A stretch of DNA of 64,000 nucleotides from Martelella lutilitoris. Lineage in GTDB: Bacteria; Pseudomonadota; Alphaproteobacteria; Rhizobiales; Rhizobiaceae. Location: positions 2,813,501 to 2,877,500 of the forward strand of contig NZ_CP066786.1 of the NCBI RefSeq assembly GCF_016598595.1. Direction: 5' to 3'. The notes beneath the pieces are model-generated. The model had not been told where the DNA came from, made no database searches, and was given only the letters and a program-made list of their open reading frames with translations. This document shows positions 32,918 to 41,576 of the stretch, one piece after another. How positions within the stretch are numbered: the stretch's first letter is position 1; each line of letters opens with the position of its first letter. Position numbers and translations under genes: made by a program.

Positions 32918-33385
32918 ATGAAATCAAAGACGATGTTAACTTTCGCCATGCTTGCAGCGCTTGCCGGCTGCCAGTCCGGACCGATCGACGTGCTCTACAA
33001 GGAAGGCAGCACCCGCGCCGAGCGCCAGCAGGCCTATGACCAGTGCTTCATCCAGGCGCTCAGGGAAGTGCCGCAGAACATGGTGACCGAGGTTTCCGGC
33101 GGCTACAGCGTGCCCGGCGTCATCGACTGCAACACCGATGGCAACACAACCGTCTGCGGCGAAGTCGGCGGCTACACCACGCCCGTCTCCAGCTACAGCT
33201 ACGATACCAATGAGAAGCTTCGAAACCGCGTCATCAACCGCTGCCTCGCAGACAAGGGCTTCTCCACCATCGAACGTTCGATCTGCGAAAGCCGCGACCA
33301 GCGAACCGCCTATTCGCTCCTCCCGACCCAGCCGAATGCCGCCGAAATCGCCTGTGTTTCCGGCCAGAGTTTCGATCCGAACTGA
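32918..33385 (+). CDS. Small lipoprotein, 155 aa
   Basis: MKSKTMLTFAMLAALAGC is a signal sequence with a lipobox (LAGC), so the protein should be lipid-anchored in the periplasm after Lsp processing and Lnt acylation. The mature part has paired cysteines (DQCFIQ, DCNTDGNTTVCGE, NRCLADKG, SICESRD, IACVSG) that may form disulfides. No enzymatic motif is seen. The start at 32918 follows GAGGGGCAAGG. Confidence 0.78.
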   Translation: MKSKTMLTFAMLAALAGCQSGPIDVLYKEGSTRAERQQAYDQCFIQALREVPQNMVTEVSGGYSVPGVIDCNTDGNTTVCGEVGGYTTPVSSYSYDTNEKLRNRVINRCLADKGFSTIERSICESRDQRTAYSLLPTQPNAAEIACVSGQSFDPN

Positions 33386-33537
33386 ACCTGAGGGCCGCAA
33401 TCGGCGCTCCGGGTCCCTTCGAGCTTGCCCACCCCGAAAGGCTCAGCGTCCAAGGATGAACGGTCCAGCCTTAAAGTTCGACTTCCCCCTTTAAGGGCGG
33501 AGCTATCGCATATGGCTTGCTGTATAGCCCCCAAGTC

Positions 33538-33680
33538 TTCTCGCCCCGGAGGGGAGAGATGTCGCGAAAGCGACAGTGAGGGGGGAACTTTTCCAAGCGG
33601 ACGCCCTCATGAACGGAAATGCTGCTTCACCCTCACTGCCCCTTTCGGGGCATCTCTCCCGCACGCCGGAGAGAGTATAT
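33538..33680. repeat. Pair of inverted RIME-like intergenic elements
   Basis: Two copies of one unit face each other in the 33386-33746 gap. The left copy reads GGGAGAGATGTCGCGAAAGC and then GACAGTGAGGG. The right copy, read on the minus strand, has GGGAGAGATGCCCCGAAAGG and then GGCAGTGAGGG. Each unit can itself fold into a hairpin around CGAAAG. This matches the style of rhizobium-specific intergenic mosaic elements. No gene is visible in the gap. Confidence 0.75.
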
Positions 33681-33746
33681 GGAGCGAGATCCAGAGCCAT
33701 CTGCGATACATTCGGACAATGACCCCTTTTGGTGTTCAATGACATG

Positions 33747-34472
33747 TTATAGAGCCCGCTGATTGACCCGCTTTGACAGTTCCGCCGCGCTCTCCACCCG
33801 TTCGGAATAGCGTTCGGTCAGGTAATCGCTGCGTCCGCGCAGAAGCAGCGTGAACTTCATCAGTTCTTCCATCACATCGACCACGCGGCGATAATAGGCG
33901 GACGGCTTCATCCGGCCGGCCTCGTCGAATTCAGTGAAGGCCTTCGGCACCGAGGACTGGTTGGGAATGGTGACCATCCGCATCCAGCGGCCGAGAATGC
34001 GCAGCTGGTTGACCGTGTTGAAGCTCTGCGAGCCGCCGCAGACCTGCATCAGCGCCAGCACCCTGCCCTGAGTCGGCCGGACCGCGCCGGATGACAACGG
34101 CAGCCAGTCGATCTGCGTCTTCATCACCGAACTCATCGCGCCGTGACGTTCCGGCGAGCACCAGACCTGCGCCTCGGACCAGATCGACAGGTTCCTGAGT
34201 TCCTGCACCTTCGGGTGATCATCCGGCGCGCTGCCGACCAGGGGCAGGCCGTGCGGATCGAAAATGCGGACATCGGCGCCATAGGCTTTCAGAAGCCGTG
34301 CCGCCTCTTCCGTCAGAAGCCGCGAATAGGAGCGCTCGCGCAGCGAGCCGTAAAGCATCAGGATGCGCGGCGCATGCAAAAAATCGTCCTCGACAAAGAG
34401 GCGCGCGCGGTCGATCGGCCGGAATGCTTCCCGATCCAGCACCGGCATGTCGTTATCTTCCGGCAGGTTCAT
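33747..34472 (-). CDS. arsH: ArsH NADPH-dependent flavoprotein
   Basis: The 241-residue flavodoxin-like FMN reductase is of the ArsH group. The FMN phosphate loop is [13 protein letters not shown], followed by [20 protein letters not shown] and the ArsH-typical [21 protein letters not shown] and [11 protein letters not shown]. ArsH oxidises trivalent organoarsenicals such as methylarsenite. It is coupled to arsC by an ATGA overlap. No arsenite pump or ArsR gene is in view on either side. Confidence 0.92.
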   Translation of the reverse strand: MNLPEDNDMPVLDREAFRPIDRARLFVEDDFLHAPRILMLYGSLRERSYSRLLTEEAARLLKAYGADVRIFDPHGLPLVGSAPDDHPKVQELRNLSIWSEAQVWCSPERHGAMSSVMKTQIDWLPLSSGAVRPTQGRVLALMQVCGGSQSFNTVNQLRILGRWMRMVTIPNQSSVPKAFTEFDEAGRMKPSAYYRRVVDVMEELMKFTLLLRGRSDYLTERYSERVESAAELSKRVNQRAL

Positions 34473-34888
34473 GCGGACTTGTCCCTCGCCGGGACGACGA
34501 CCTCGCCATCCTCCTTCGAAAACCCGCCAATATCCGGGTTATCCAGAATCTTCAGCACGGCCTCCGACGGGCGGCAAAGCTTCGTCCCCTTCGCCGTCAC
34601 CACGATCGGCCGGTTGATCAGGATCGGATGCGCCATCATCGCGTCGATCAGCGCCTCATCGGAAAGCGCCGGATCATCGAGGCCGAGGTCATCATAGGGC
34701 GTTCCCTTGCGGCGCAGGAGATCACGCACCGGAATACCCATCTCGCCGATCAGCGCGACAAGACGCGCGCGCGTCGGCGGCGTCTTCAGATATTCGATGA
34801 TCTCCGGCTCCTCGCCCGACTGGCGAATCATCGCCAGGACGTTGCGCGAGGTGCCGCAATTGGGGTTGTGATAGATGGTCACCGGCAT
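34469..34888 (-). CDS. arsC: Arsenate reductase, glutaredoxin-dependent type
   Basis: The 139-residue thioredoxin-fold reductase of the E. coli plasmid ArsC class has the catalytic cysteine in [15 protein letters not shown], a downstream TPPTRARL with the active-site arginine, and [19 protein letters not shown] near the end. It converts arsenate to arsenite with glutathione/glutaredoxin. The start is the second of two ATGs (34888), because GGAGG sits five bases upstream of it. The 75-base gap to truA holds a possible dyad (ATATCCA...TGGAAATAT) that might be a regulator site. Confidence 0.92.
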   Translation of the reverse strand: MPVTIYHNPNCGTSRNVLAMIRQSGEEPEIIEYLKTPPTRARLVALIGEMGIPVRDLLRRKGTPYDDLGLDDPALSDEALIDAMMAHPILINRPIVVTAKGTKLCRPSEAVLKILDNPDIGGFSKEDGEVVVPARDKSA

Positions 34889-34963
34889 CATGGCCTCCAA
34901 TATATCCATAAATCTGGAAATATTGATACATGTGACCGCCGGCGAAAGCAACCATCCTGCGCT

Positions 34964-35710
34964 CTATGGATAGTCGACCTGCATGAAAAAAAGCCCTTCG
35001 GGCGGCGCGACGGTTCCGCAGGCCCGCCGGTCTCGCGCTTCCAGCGCCGCCTGAACGTCCTCGACGCTCATCTTGCCCTCGCCGACGAGTTTCAGCGTGC
35101 CGGCGAAGGAGCGGATCTGGTTGTGCAGGAAGCTCTGCGCCGATGCGCGGATCTCGATGACATCACCATCGCGGGTGACATCGAGCCGATCCAGCGTGCG
35201 CACCGGGGACTTCGCCTGGCACTGGACCGAGCGGAAGGTGGTGAAATCATGCCGGCCGACGAGGCGCTGCGCGGCCTCATGCATCAGAGCGTGATCGAGC
35301 GGGCGCGGCACCCACCAGGCCCGTTTGAATTCGACCGCCAGATGGGCGCGGCGATTGATGATGCGATAAAGATAATGTCTTTTGACAGCGGAAAAGCGCG
35401 CGTCGAAATCATCGCCAACCTCGCTCACCTCGGTCACGGCAATACCGTCACGCGCCAGGCGGAGATGGGCGTTCACCGCATTGAGCAGGGTGAATTCGCT
35501 CCATGTCCGCTCAAGGTCGAAATGGGTGACCTGGCCAAGCGCGTGCACGCCGGAATCCGTCCGCCCCGCGCCGCGGATCGAGACATCCTCGCCGGAAAAG
35601 CCCTTGACGGCCTCTTCGAGCGCGCCCTGAACGGAGCGGCCGGTCGCCTGGCGCTGCCAGCCGACATAGGCCGTGCCGTCATATTCGACCGTGCAGCGAT
35701 AGCGCGGCAT
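34964..35710 (-). CDS. truA: tRNA pseudouridine synthase A
   Basis: The 248-residue enzyme makes pseudouridine at tRNA positions 38-40. The catalytic aspartate is in [15 protein letters not shown] (near residue 51). [19 protein letters not shown] opens the protein as in the family, and [19 protein letters not shown] is the C-terminal signature. The start ATG overlaps the fmt stop by one base (TGATG), forming a def-fmt-truA cluster. Confidence 0.95.
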   Translation of the reverse strand: MPRYRCTVEYDGTAYVGWQRQATGRSVQGALEEAVKGFSGEDVSIRGAGRTDSGVHALGQVTHFDLERTWSEFTLLNAVNAHLRLARDGIAVTEVSEVGDDFDARFSAVKRHYLYRIINRRAHLAVEFKRAWWVPRPLDHALMHEAAQRLVGRHDFTTFRSVQCQAKSPVRTLDRLDVTRDGDVIEIRASAQSFLHNQIRSFAGTLKLVGEGKMSVEDVQAALEARDRRACGTVAPPEGLFFMQVDYP

Positions 35711-36648
35711 CAGGAAAGAACCGTGCCGGCCGGCAGTGCATTGCCGCGCAGAAAATCCGCCGCGTCCAGCACCTTGCCGCCGGCCTTCTGCAGCCTTGTG
35801 AGACGCACCGCGCCCTCGCCGCAGGCAATGGTCAGCGGATCGCCGTCGAGCACGGTTCCGGCCGGCCCCTCGCCCGCGCCGATCCGGCTTTCATGCACCT
35901 TCACCCGCTCCGCGCGCTTCCCCGTCGGGATCTCCGTCCAGGCGCCGGGAAAGGGCGCAAGCCCGCGAATGTGGTTGTGAACCTCGGTCGCCGGCCGGGA
36001 GAAATCGATCCGGGTCTCTGTCTTCTCGATCTTCCTCGCGTAGGTCACGCCGTCCTCGGCCTGTTGGACAAGCGGCAAATCGCCGCCTTCCAGCTTCGCC
36101 ATGGCCTGCGCCATCAGCTTCGCGCCCTTCAGCATCAAGGCATCATGCAGTTCGCCGGCTGTCATGTTCTCGTCGATCGAAACCTTGTCGGTGAGCGCCA
36201 CCGGCCCGGTATCAAGCCCCTTGTCCATCTTCATGATCATCATGCCGGTCTCGGCATCGCCGGCCATGATGGCGCGTTGGATGGGCGCGGCCCCGCGCCA
36301 GCGCGGCAGAAGCGAGGCATGGCCGTTATAGGCGCCGAGCCGGGTTCCGCTCAAAATGGCCTCCGGCAGGAGAAGCCCGTAGGCGACCACCACGGCGACA
36401 TCGGCATCGAGCACGCGAAACGCCGCCCGGTCCTCTTCCGCTCTGAAATTGACGGGCGTTCGCACCGCAAGGCCCAGCAGCTCCGCCGCCTGATGCACCG
36501 GCGACTTGACCTCCGACAGCCCGCGGCGCCCGGCCGCGCGCGGCGGCTGGGTATAGACGGAGACGATCTCATGCCCGGCCTCGACGAGCGCCCGCAGGGT
36601 CGGCACGGAGAAGTCGGGCGTTCCCATGAAGATGATCTTGAGCGCCAT
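35710..36648 (-). CDS. fmt: Methionyl-tRNA formyltransferase
   Basis: The 312-residue enzyme formylates initiator Met-tRNA using 10-formyl-THF. It has [20 protein letters not shown] at the N-terminus, the catalytic [20 protein letters not shown] (Asn-His) and [11 protein letters not shown], followed by the C-terminal tRNA-binding barrel. The start is 36648 (MALKIIFMG), a few codons inside the longest frame. The peptide deformylase gene lies 35 bases upstream on the same strand, so both steps of N-terminal formyl handling are together. Confidence 0.95.
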   Translation of the reverse strand: MALKIIFMGTPDFSVPTLRALVEAGHEIVSVYTQPPRAAGRRGLSEVKSPVHQAAELLGLAVRTPVNFRAEEDRAAFRVLDADVAVVVAYGLLLPEAILSGTRLGAYNGHASLLPRWRGAAPIQRAIMAGDAETGMMIMKMDKGLDTGPVALTDKVSIDENMTAGELHDALMLKGAKLMAQAMAKLEGGDLPLVQQAEDGVTYARKIEKTETRIDFSRPATEVHNHIRGLAPFPGAWTEIPTGKRAERVKVHESRIGAGEGPAGTVLDGDPLTIACGEGAVRLTRLQKAGGKVLDAADFLRGNALPAGTVLS

Positions 36649-36683
36649 GATCCGTCCTTTCGCATTCATGCGCCGGCAGAGAA

Positions 36684-37226
36684 TTACATCTTCTGCTGGC
36701 GCGATGCCTTGGTGAAGCGCTTGATCACGCGGTCGCGCTTCAGCCGCGAGAGATAGTCGATGAACAGCGCACCGTCGAGATGGTCGATCTCGTGCTGCAG
36801 GCAGGTGGAAAGCAGGCCGTCGGCGTCGATCTCCTGCTCCTTGCCGTTAAGATCGGTATAGCGCACCTTCACGCGCGCCGGACGCTCAACCTCGGCAAAG
36901 AATTCCGGGATCGACAGGCAGCCTTCCTCATAGACGGAACGTTCGTCGGAGGATGTCAGGATGGTCGGGTTGATGACCACGAGCGGGTTCTTCTTCCGCT
37001 CGCCTTCCTCCTCACCCTCTTCCTCATCCCTGCTGGCGACATCGACCACCAGCATGCGCCGCGGTACGCCGACCTGTATCGCGGCAAGCCCGATGCCGGG
37101 CGCCTCATACATGGTTTCCAGCATGTCGCCGGCGAGTTTCTTCAGGTCGTCGTCAATCCGCTCGACCGGTTCGGAGACCTTGCGCAGCAGAGGGTCCGGC
37201 AGAATTATCAAAGGCATCGTTGTCAT
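36684..37226 (-). CDS. def: Peptide deformylase
   Basis: This 180-residue Fe/Zn deformylase removes formyl from nascent chains. All three motifs are present: [20 protein letters not shown] and QHEIDHLDG. An acidic insertion of roughly eight residues ([15 protein letters not shown]) follows the first motif and lengthens the loop relative to other rhizobial Def proteins I recall. Start 37226 ([11 protein letters not shown]) is preferred to the longer frame. Confidence 0.93.
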   Translation of the reverse strand: MTTMPLIILPDPLLRKVSEPVERIDDDLKKLAGDMLETMYEAPGIGLAAIQVGVPRRMLVVDVASRDEEEGEEEGERKKNPLVVINPTILTSSDERSVYEEGCLSIPEFFAEVERPARVKVRYTDLNGKEQEIDADGLLSTCLQHEIDHLDGALFIDYLSRLKRDRVIKRFTKASRQQKM

Positions 37227-37326
37227 GGGGCTCTGATAGCGCATGTTGGCGAAAGAGGAAACGGTTTCGTTTTGCCTGCGCCCCTTCGCGTCGTTCATCG
37301 ACGGTCAAATTAACAATGTTCCTGTT

Positions 37327-37355
37327 TTGATCTTTTCTTGAGATGGTTCTATGCT
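37327..37355 (+). promoter_or_regulatory. Promoter of rmuC
   Basis: TTGATC (37327-37332), a 17-base spacer and TATGCT (37350-37355) lie about 20 bases before a good ribosome site (AGAGAGGG) and the rmuC ATG. The leader would be short. Confidence 0.55.
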
Positions 37356-37382
37356 AGCCTCGTTTCAAGAGAGGGCCGCCTG

Positions 37383-38579
37383 ATGGACAGACTGACGAAT
37401 GCGATCGCGATGGCCGACCCGGTCATTGTTCTGGCCGGGTCGGTGGCCCTGCTGCTTGCCGCGACGATCCTCGCGCTGGCAATCAGGACCGCCTCCGGAC
37501 GCCGCTCGGCCGCGCTCGAACGGGAACTGCACAATCTGGTCCGCGCCCAGACGGAAATGCAGGGACGGATGGCGACGATGGCGGAGCTTTTCGGCAGCCG
37601 CCAGTCGGAACTCAACGCCGCGCTCGGCTCACGCCTCGACGGGTTGTCGCAGCGCATCGGCTCCACGCTCCACCAGCAGCACCAGACGACGCATGAGAAC
37701 CTGCGGCGGCTGCAGGAGCGGCTCGCCGTCATCGACGCCGCGCAGAACAATATCCAGTCGCTCGCCAAGGACGTGGTCGGCCTGCAGGCGATCCTCTCCA
37801 ACAAGCAGACGCGCGGCGCTTTCGGTCAGGGGCGGATGGAGGCGATCATCGCCGACGCCCTGCCCTCCGGCACCTTCCGGTTTCAGGCAACGCTTTCCAA
37901 CGGCACGCGGCCGGACTGCGTGATCGACATGCCGAACGGCGCGCCGCCGCTGATCATCGATGCGAAATTTCCGCTGGAATCGTGGAACACGATGCGCGAC
38001 GCGCAAGAGGACGAGGCACGACGCGCCGCCGGACAGCGCTTCCGCCGCGATCTGGAAACCCATATCCGCGACATTGCCGGCAAGTATCTTCTGCCGGGCG
38101 AAACCCAGGACACGGCCTTCCTGTTCGTGCCGTCCGAATCGATCTTCGCCGATATCCACGAACATTTCGAGGCCAGCGTCCAGCGCGCCCATGCCGCCCG
38201 CGTGGTCATCGTCTCGCCGACGCTTCTGCTGCTCTCCATCCAGGTGGTGCAGGCCGTCATGAAGGACCAGCGCATGCGCGAGCAGGCGCATCTGATCCAG
38301 GGCGAGGTCGCCCATCTGATCGGCGATCTCGGCCGGCTGAACGAGCGTGTAGAGAAGCTCAACAGCCATTTCTCGCAGGCCCGCCAGGATGTCGAGCAGA
38401 TCAGGGTCTCCACCGGCAAGATCGCCCGGCGCGGAGAGCGGATCGGCGCGCTGGAATTCGAGACGCGCGGCGAAAGGCAGGCCGGAGGCGGCGAGCGCCC
38501 GCTTGCCCCGCGCGGTGAGGACGACCCGGCCGTTTCCGGCGTCGGTCGCATGAAACTGCGGGTCGTTGACGAGGACTGA
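37383..38579 (+). CDS. rmuC: DNA recombination protein RmuC
   Basis: The 398-residue protein has an N-terminal membrane helix (DPVIVLAGSVALLLAATILALA), a long coiled coil (about 45-140), then a PD-(D/E)XK-like nuclease domain with CVIDMPNGAPPLIIDAKFPL holding the acidic residue and lysine. RmuC limits inversions at short repeats in E. coli. The start at 37383 has GAGAGGG seven bases upstream. It is divergent from def. Its role in the many palindromes of this genome would be of interest but is not shown. Confidence 0.9.
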   Translation: MDRLTNAIAMADPVIVLAGSVALLLAATILALAIRTASGRRSAALERELHNLVRAQTEMQGRMATMAELFGSRQSELNAALGSRLDGLSQRIGSTLHQQHQTTHENLRRLQERLAVIDAAQNNIQSLAKDVVGLQAILSNKQTRGAFGQGRMEAIIADALPSGTFRFQATLSNGTRPDCVIDMPNGAPPLIIDAKFPLESWNTMRDAQEDEARRAAGQRFRRDLETHIRDIAGKYLLPGETQDTAFLFVPSESIFADIHEHFEASVQRAHAARVVIVSPTLLLLSIQVVQAVMKDQRMREQAHLIQGEVAHLIGDLGRLNERVEKLNSHFSQARQDVEQIRVSTGKIARRGERIGALEFETRGERQAGGGERPLAPRGEDDPAVSGVGRMKLRVVDED

Positions 38580-38675
38580 TTGTCACGGCCTGATCTTGTC
38601 ATTAAAACCCTCGATGGATGCGCGGCCCGAGGGCCATCATTGCCGGCAAAGGCCCGGGAAAGAGGAGAGACTGCG

Positions 38676-39575
38676 ATGATCACGGTTTTCGGTTCCATCA
38701 ACATGGACCTTATCAGCACCACCGAACGCCTGCCGGAACCGGGCGAAACCGTGACCGGCACCTCCTTTTCCACCGCGCCGGGCGGCAAGGGCGCAAACCA
38801 GGCGCTCGCCGCGCGGCGCGCGGGTTCGGCCGTCGCCATGGCCGGCGCGGTCGGCAGCGATGAATTCGCCGCGCCGGCAACGGCGCTTCTGGCGGCGGCC
38901 GGCGTCGACCTGTCCTTTCTCAAGACCACGGATGGGCCGACCGGCACGGCGATGATCCTCGTCGGCGGCGACGGCGAGAACGTGATCGTCATCAACGCCG
39001 CCGCCAATGGCACGCTGACGGAAAAGGACGCGCTGGCGGCCGTCGAGCGGATGTCGCCCGGCGATCTGCTGATGCTGCAGCTCGAGGTCCCCGCCCCCGC
39101 CATCCGCGCGGCGCTTGAGGCGGCACGCAGAAAGGGCGTGACCTCGGTCCTGAATACCGCGCCGCTGACGCCGGAAGCCGCCGAACTCGGCGCGCTCGCC
39201 GACATCGTCATTGCCAACGAAACCGAGTTCGAACGCCTCGTCGGCGCCGAGGAACTCGGCAGCGAGGGCCGGATCGCGATGCTGAAGACCCACCACGACA
39301 AGACCGGCCAGACCATGGTGATCACCCTTGGCGGCGACGGCGTGATCGCGATGCATGACGACGCGTTCTTCAGGATCGACGCGCTGAAGATCGATCCGGT
39401 CGACACGGTCGGCGCGGGCGACACCTTTTGCGGCTATCTGGCGAGCGCGCTGGAACAGGGCCTTTCCTTCGAGGCCGCGGCGCACCGCGCCTCGGTCGCA
39501 GGCGCGCTTGCCTGCCTCAAGCCCGGCGCACAGCCTTCGATCCCGACAGAGGATGAGGTGAAGGCGCGGCTGTAG
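38676..39575 (+). CDS. rbsK: Ribokinase
   Basis: The 299-residue PfkB-family kinase phosphorylates ribose to ribose 5-phosphate. Motif 1 is APGGKGANQALAARRAGS near residue 38, and motif 2 with the catalytic aspartate is DTVGAGDTFCGYLASAL near 245. The start ATG 38676 follows AGAGGAGAG. It is convergent with a nucleoside hydrolase gene that would release free ribose, which supports ribokinase over other PfkB kinases. Confidence 0.88.
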   Translation: MITVFGSINMDLISTTERLPEPGETVTGTSFSTAPGGKGANQALAARRAGSAVAMAGAVGSDEFAAPATALLAAAGVDLSFLKTTDGPTGTAMILVGGDGENVIVINAAANGTLTEKDALAAVERMSPGDLLMLQLEVPAPAIRAALEAARRKGVTSVLNTAPLTPEAAELGALADIVIANETEFERLVGAEELGSEGRIAMLKTHHDKTGQTMVITLGGDGVIAMHDDAFFRIDALKIDPVDTVGAGDTFCGYLASALEQGLSFEAAAHRASVAGALACLKPGAQPSIPTEDEVKARL

Positions 39576-39600
39576 CCGCCGCAAACCGGTCAAACGGGCA

Positions 39601-39620
39601 TGCCGCCCCGAAGGGCGGCA
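39601..39620. terminator. Hairpin between convergent rbsK and nucleoside hydrolase genes
   Basis: TGCCGCCC (39601-39608), loop CGAA and GGGCGGCA (39613-39620) form a perfect 8-base stem between the two stop codons. There is no T-run on either side, so it may be only a weak or bidirectional terminator. Confidence 0.4.
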
Positions 39621-39629
39621 CCTTGGCCA

Positions 39630-40571
39630 TCAAAGCCGCGCCAGGCGCTCCGTCAGCAGGGCGAAGAAGCCCGCCGCATCGGCCTTGCCGATCACCAGCG
39701 CATTCTTCTTGCGGTCGGTCACATGCCACCAGTCGATCACCGTCTCGCCGAGCGTCAGCTCCGACCCGGTCTCGATTTCGACATTGCAATGCCGGCCGGA
39801 GAAGAGCTCGGGCTTCAGGAGATAGGCGGTCACCGACGGATCATGCAGCGGGCCGCCGTCCGAGCCGTACTTCTCGACGTCGAAACGCTCGTAGAACCGC
39901 AGCATCGCCGCCATCGCCTGGGCGGCCGGACGACCGATCGCATCGATCCGGTCGACGCGTTCCTTCAGGCAGAGCAGCTGGTGGGTGACGTCGAGCGGCA
40001 TCATCACGATCGGAATGCCGGCCGCGAACACGGCCTTCGCCGCCTCCGGATCGACATAGATGTTGAACTCGGCCGAAGGCGTGATGTTGCCGCCCTCGAA
40101 ATAACCGCCGCCCATCATCACGATTTCCTGGACGCGGCCGACGATATCGGGCGCCTTTTCAAAGGCCGTCGCGATATTGGTGAGCGGGCCGAGGGTGCAG
40201 AGCGTCACGGTCTTTTCCGGCTCGTTGCGCAGCGTCTCGATAATGAAGTCGACCGCGTGCATCGCCTGCAGCGCCATCTTCGGCTCGGCGAGGTCAGGGC
40301 CATCGAGACCGGTCTTTCCGTGGACATGCTCGGCGGTCACCAGTGGGCGGTGCATCGGCCGGTCGCAGCCAGCGAAGACCTTCATGTCCGGCCGGCCCGA
40401 AAGCTCGCAGATGATGCGCGCATTGCGCTCCGTCAGCGGCAGCGGCACATTGCCGGCAACGGCGGTGATTCCGAGGACATCAATCTCTTCGGGGCTCGCC
40501 AGCGCCAGCATGATCGCGGCGGCGTCATCCTGCCCGGGGTCGGTGTCGATGATGATTTTTCGTGCGCACAT
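39630..40571 (-). CDS. Inosine-uridine preferring nucleoside hydrolase
   Basis: The 313-residue hydrolase splits ribonucleosides into base and ribose. The calcium-binding cluster IIIDTDPGQDDAAAIMLAL opens the protein, and family motifs VAGNVPL, CTLGPLTNIA, EFNIYVDPEAAKAV and the C-terminal HDPSVTAYLL (His-Asp near residue 245) are all present. No signal peptide is seen, so it acts on nucleosides in the cytoplasm. It pairs functionally with the convergent ribokinase. Confidence 0.9.
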   Translation of the reverse strand: MCARKIIIDTDPGQDDAAAIMLALASPEEIDVLGITAVAGNVPLPLTERNARIICELSGRPDMKVFAGCDRPMHRPLVTAEHVHGKTGLDGPDLAEPKMALQAMHAVDFIIETLRNEPEKTVTLCTLGPLTNIATAFEKAPDIVGRVQEIVMMGGGYFEGGNITPSAEFNIYVDPEAAKAVFAAGIPIVMMPLDVTHQLLCLKERVDRIDAIGRPAAQAMAAMLRFYERFDVEKYGSDGGPLHDPSVTAYLLKPELFSGRHCNVEIETGSELTLGETVIDWWHVTDRKKNALVIGKADAAGFFALLTERLARL

Positions 40572-40648
40572 GTTTTTCAGTCTCTGCCTTCATGTCATCC
40601 AACGAGATGGAATGGAGACTGGCCCGGCGCTTGTCAAGCACGCACGGG

Positions 40649-40677
40649 CTTGCGAGGCTTCCGGCCATACCCCATAT
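40649..40677 (+). promoter_or_regulatory. Heat-shock (RpoH/sigma-32) promoter of hsp20
   Basis: CTTGCG (40649-40654), a 15-base spacer and CCCCATAT (40670-40677) match the classical heat-shock promoter (CTTGAA, CCCCATnT) very well and lie 27 bases before the hsp20 ATG. The leader would be only about 20 bases, so there is no room for a ROSE thermometer. Confidence 0.72.
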
Positions 40678-40704
40678 CGCTCGTGACAAGACCGGAGCCG
40701 CCAT

Positions 40705-41109
40705 ATGCCGAGAATCGATCTGCGCATCAATCCGAGGATGCTGCACAATCGCGCCGAGGACGCCGCGTTCAAGGGCGCGTCCGGCTACCCGCCCTTCGAC
40801 GTCGAGTGGTTTCCCGAGGAGCCTTCGGGCGTGTTCTTGCGGATCACGCTGGCCGTCGCCGGTTTCGATGAAAGCGAGCTCGATGCCGTGGCCGAGGACA
40901 ATGTCCTGATCGTCAGCGGCAACAGGGAGGAGCGCGAAAGCGGGGAATACCTGTTTCGCGGCATCGCCGGGCGGCAGTTCCGCCGCCAGTTCGCCCTTGC
41001 TGACGGGATGGAAGTCGTCGGCGCGACGCTCGACCGCGGTCTTCTTGCCATCGACATCGCGCGGCGTCCCCAGGAGGTACGAAAAATTAAGATTTCGGTT
41101 TCAGAATAG
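40705..41109 (+). CDS. Small heat-shock protein, Hsp20/IbpA family
   Basis: The 134-residue holdase chaperone is an alpha-crystallin domain that fills most of the chain: PPFDVEWFPEEPSGVFLRI, LAVAGFDESELD, VLIVSGNREE and RQFRRQFALADGMEVVGATL, the beta6-beta7 region. It prevents aggregation of unfolding proteins. The upstream sequence contains a strong RpoH-type promoter. It is followed by a DUF1150 gene, a pairing frequent in alphaproteobacteria. Confidence 0.92.
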   Translation: MPRIDLRINPRMLHNRAEDAAFKGASGYPPFDVEWFPEEPSGVFLRITLAVAGFDESELDAVAEDNVLIVSGNREERESGEYLFRGIAGRQFRRQFALADGMEVVGATLDRGLLAIDIARRPQEVRKIKISVSE

Positions 41110-41197
41110 CCTTTGAAAACACAAGCTTCGGAACCTTGGCGCAGGAAAAGGCCGAAGCTCGCGTTCCCCTTCGCTCAAGACAAGGCAGCCTGACCCC

Positions 41198-41455
41198 ATG
41201 AAATTCCCGTCCGCGGCAACCTTCCACAATTCCGACCAGCTCGCCGCCTTCGGCGCCGGCCGCCTCGGCTATTACCGCGCCTTCGAACGGGAAGAGGCGC
41301 TCAAGCATTTTCCCGATGCGCAAGGGGTCAAGACCGCTGAGAAGCTGTGGGCCCTGTTCGGCGCCGACGGCACGCTGCTGCTTCTGACGGAAAACCGCAC
41401 CAGCATCTTCTTCAAGGCCATGGAAGAAGAGATCAAGACCGTCACGCTCCACTGA
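41198..41455 (+). CDS. DUF1150 family protein, 85 aa
   Basis: The small soluble protein has the DUF1150 pattern as I know it: LAAFGAGRLGYYR near residue 15, and LWALFGADGTLLLLTENRT near 50. Members accompany hsp20-type genes in alphaproteobacteria. It lies 88 bases downstream of hsp20 on the same strand and is likely co-transcribed under heat stress. Its function is unknown. Confidence 0.82.
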   Translation: MKFPSAATFHNSDQLAAFGAGRLGYYRAFEREEALKHFPDAQGVKTAEKLWALFGADGTLLLLTENRTSIFFKAMEEEIKTVTLH

Positions 41456-41458
41456 GCT

Positions 41459-41558
41459 GTTCCGCCTTTCTTGGAAAGGCGCAACCGCTCTGTCTATTTG
41501 TTTTGAGGCATTTTCGCGGACGTCAGATGTTTCCATCTGACTGCGAAATGCTCTGGGC
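41459..41558. repeat. Dispersed double-hairpin element, family II
   Basis: A first hairpin (GCCTTTC/GAAAGGC) is followed by CCGCTCTGTCTATTTGTTTT and a second hairpin with arms GCATTTTCGC and GCGAAATGC around CAGATG/CATCTG. The layout (hairpin, CCGCTCT-CTTTGTTTT, GCATT hairpin) is shared with the copy at 45970. It fills the hsp20/DUF1150-to-trmB gap and contains no gene. Confidence 0.65.
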
Positions 41559-41576
41559 TGAGGCCGTCCTGTCCTC

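Noticed and set aside
34298..35980. Plus-strand open frame of 560 codons over arsH, arsC, truA and fmt
   Set aside because: It covers four clear genes on the other strand; no protein-like motifs.
40572..40704. ROSE-type RNA thermometer upstream of hsp20
   Set aside because: The heat-shock promoter is too close to the ATG for a ROSE fold, and no anti-Shine-Dalgarno arm of the usual form is seen.
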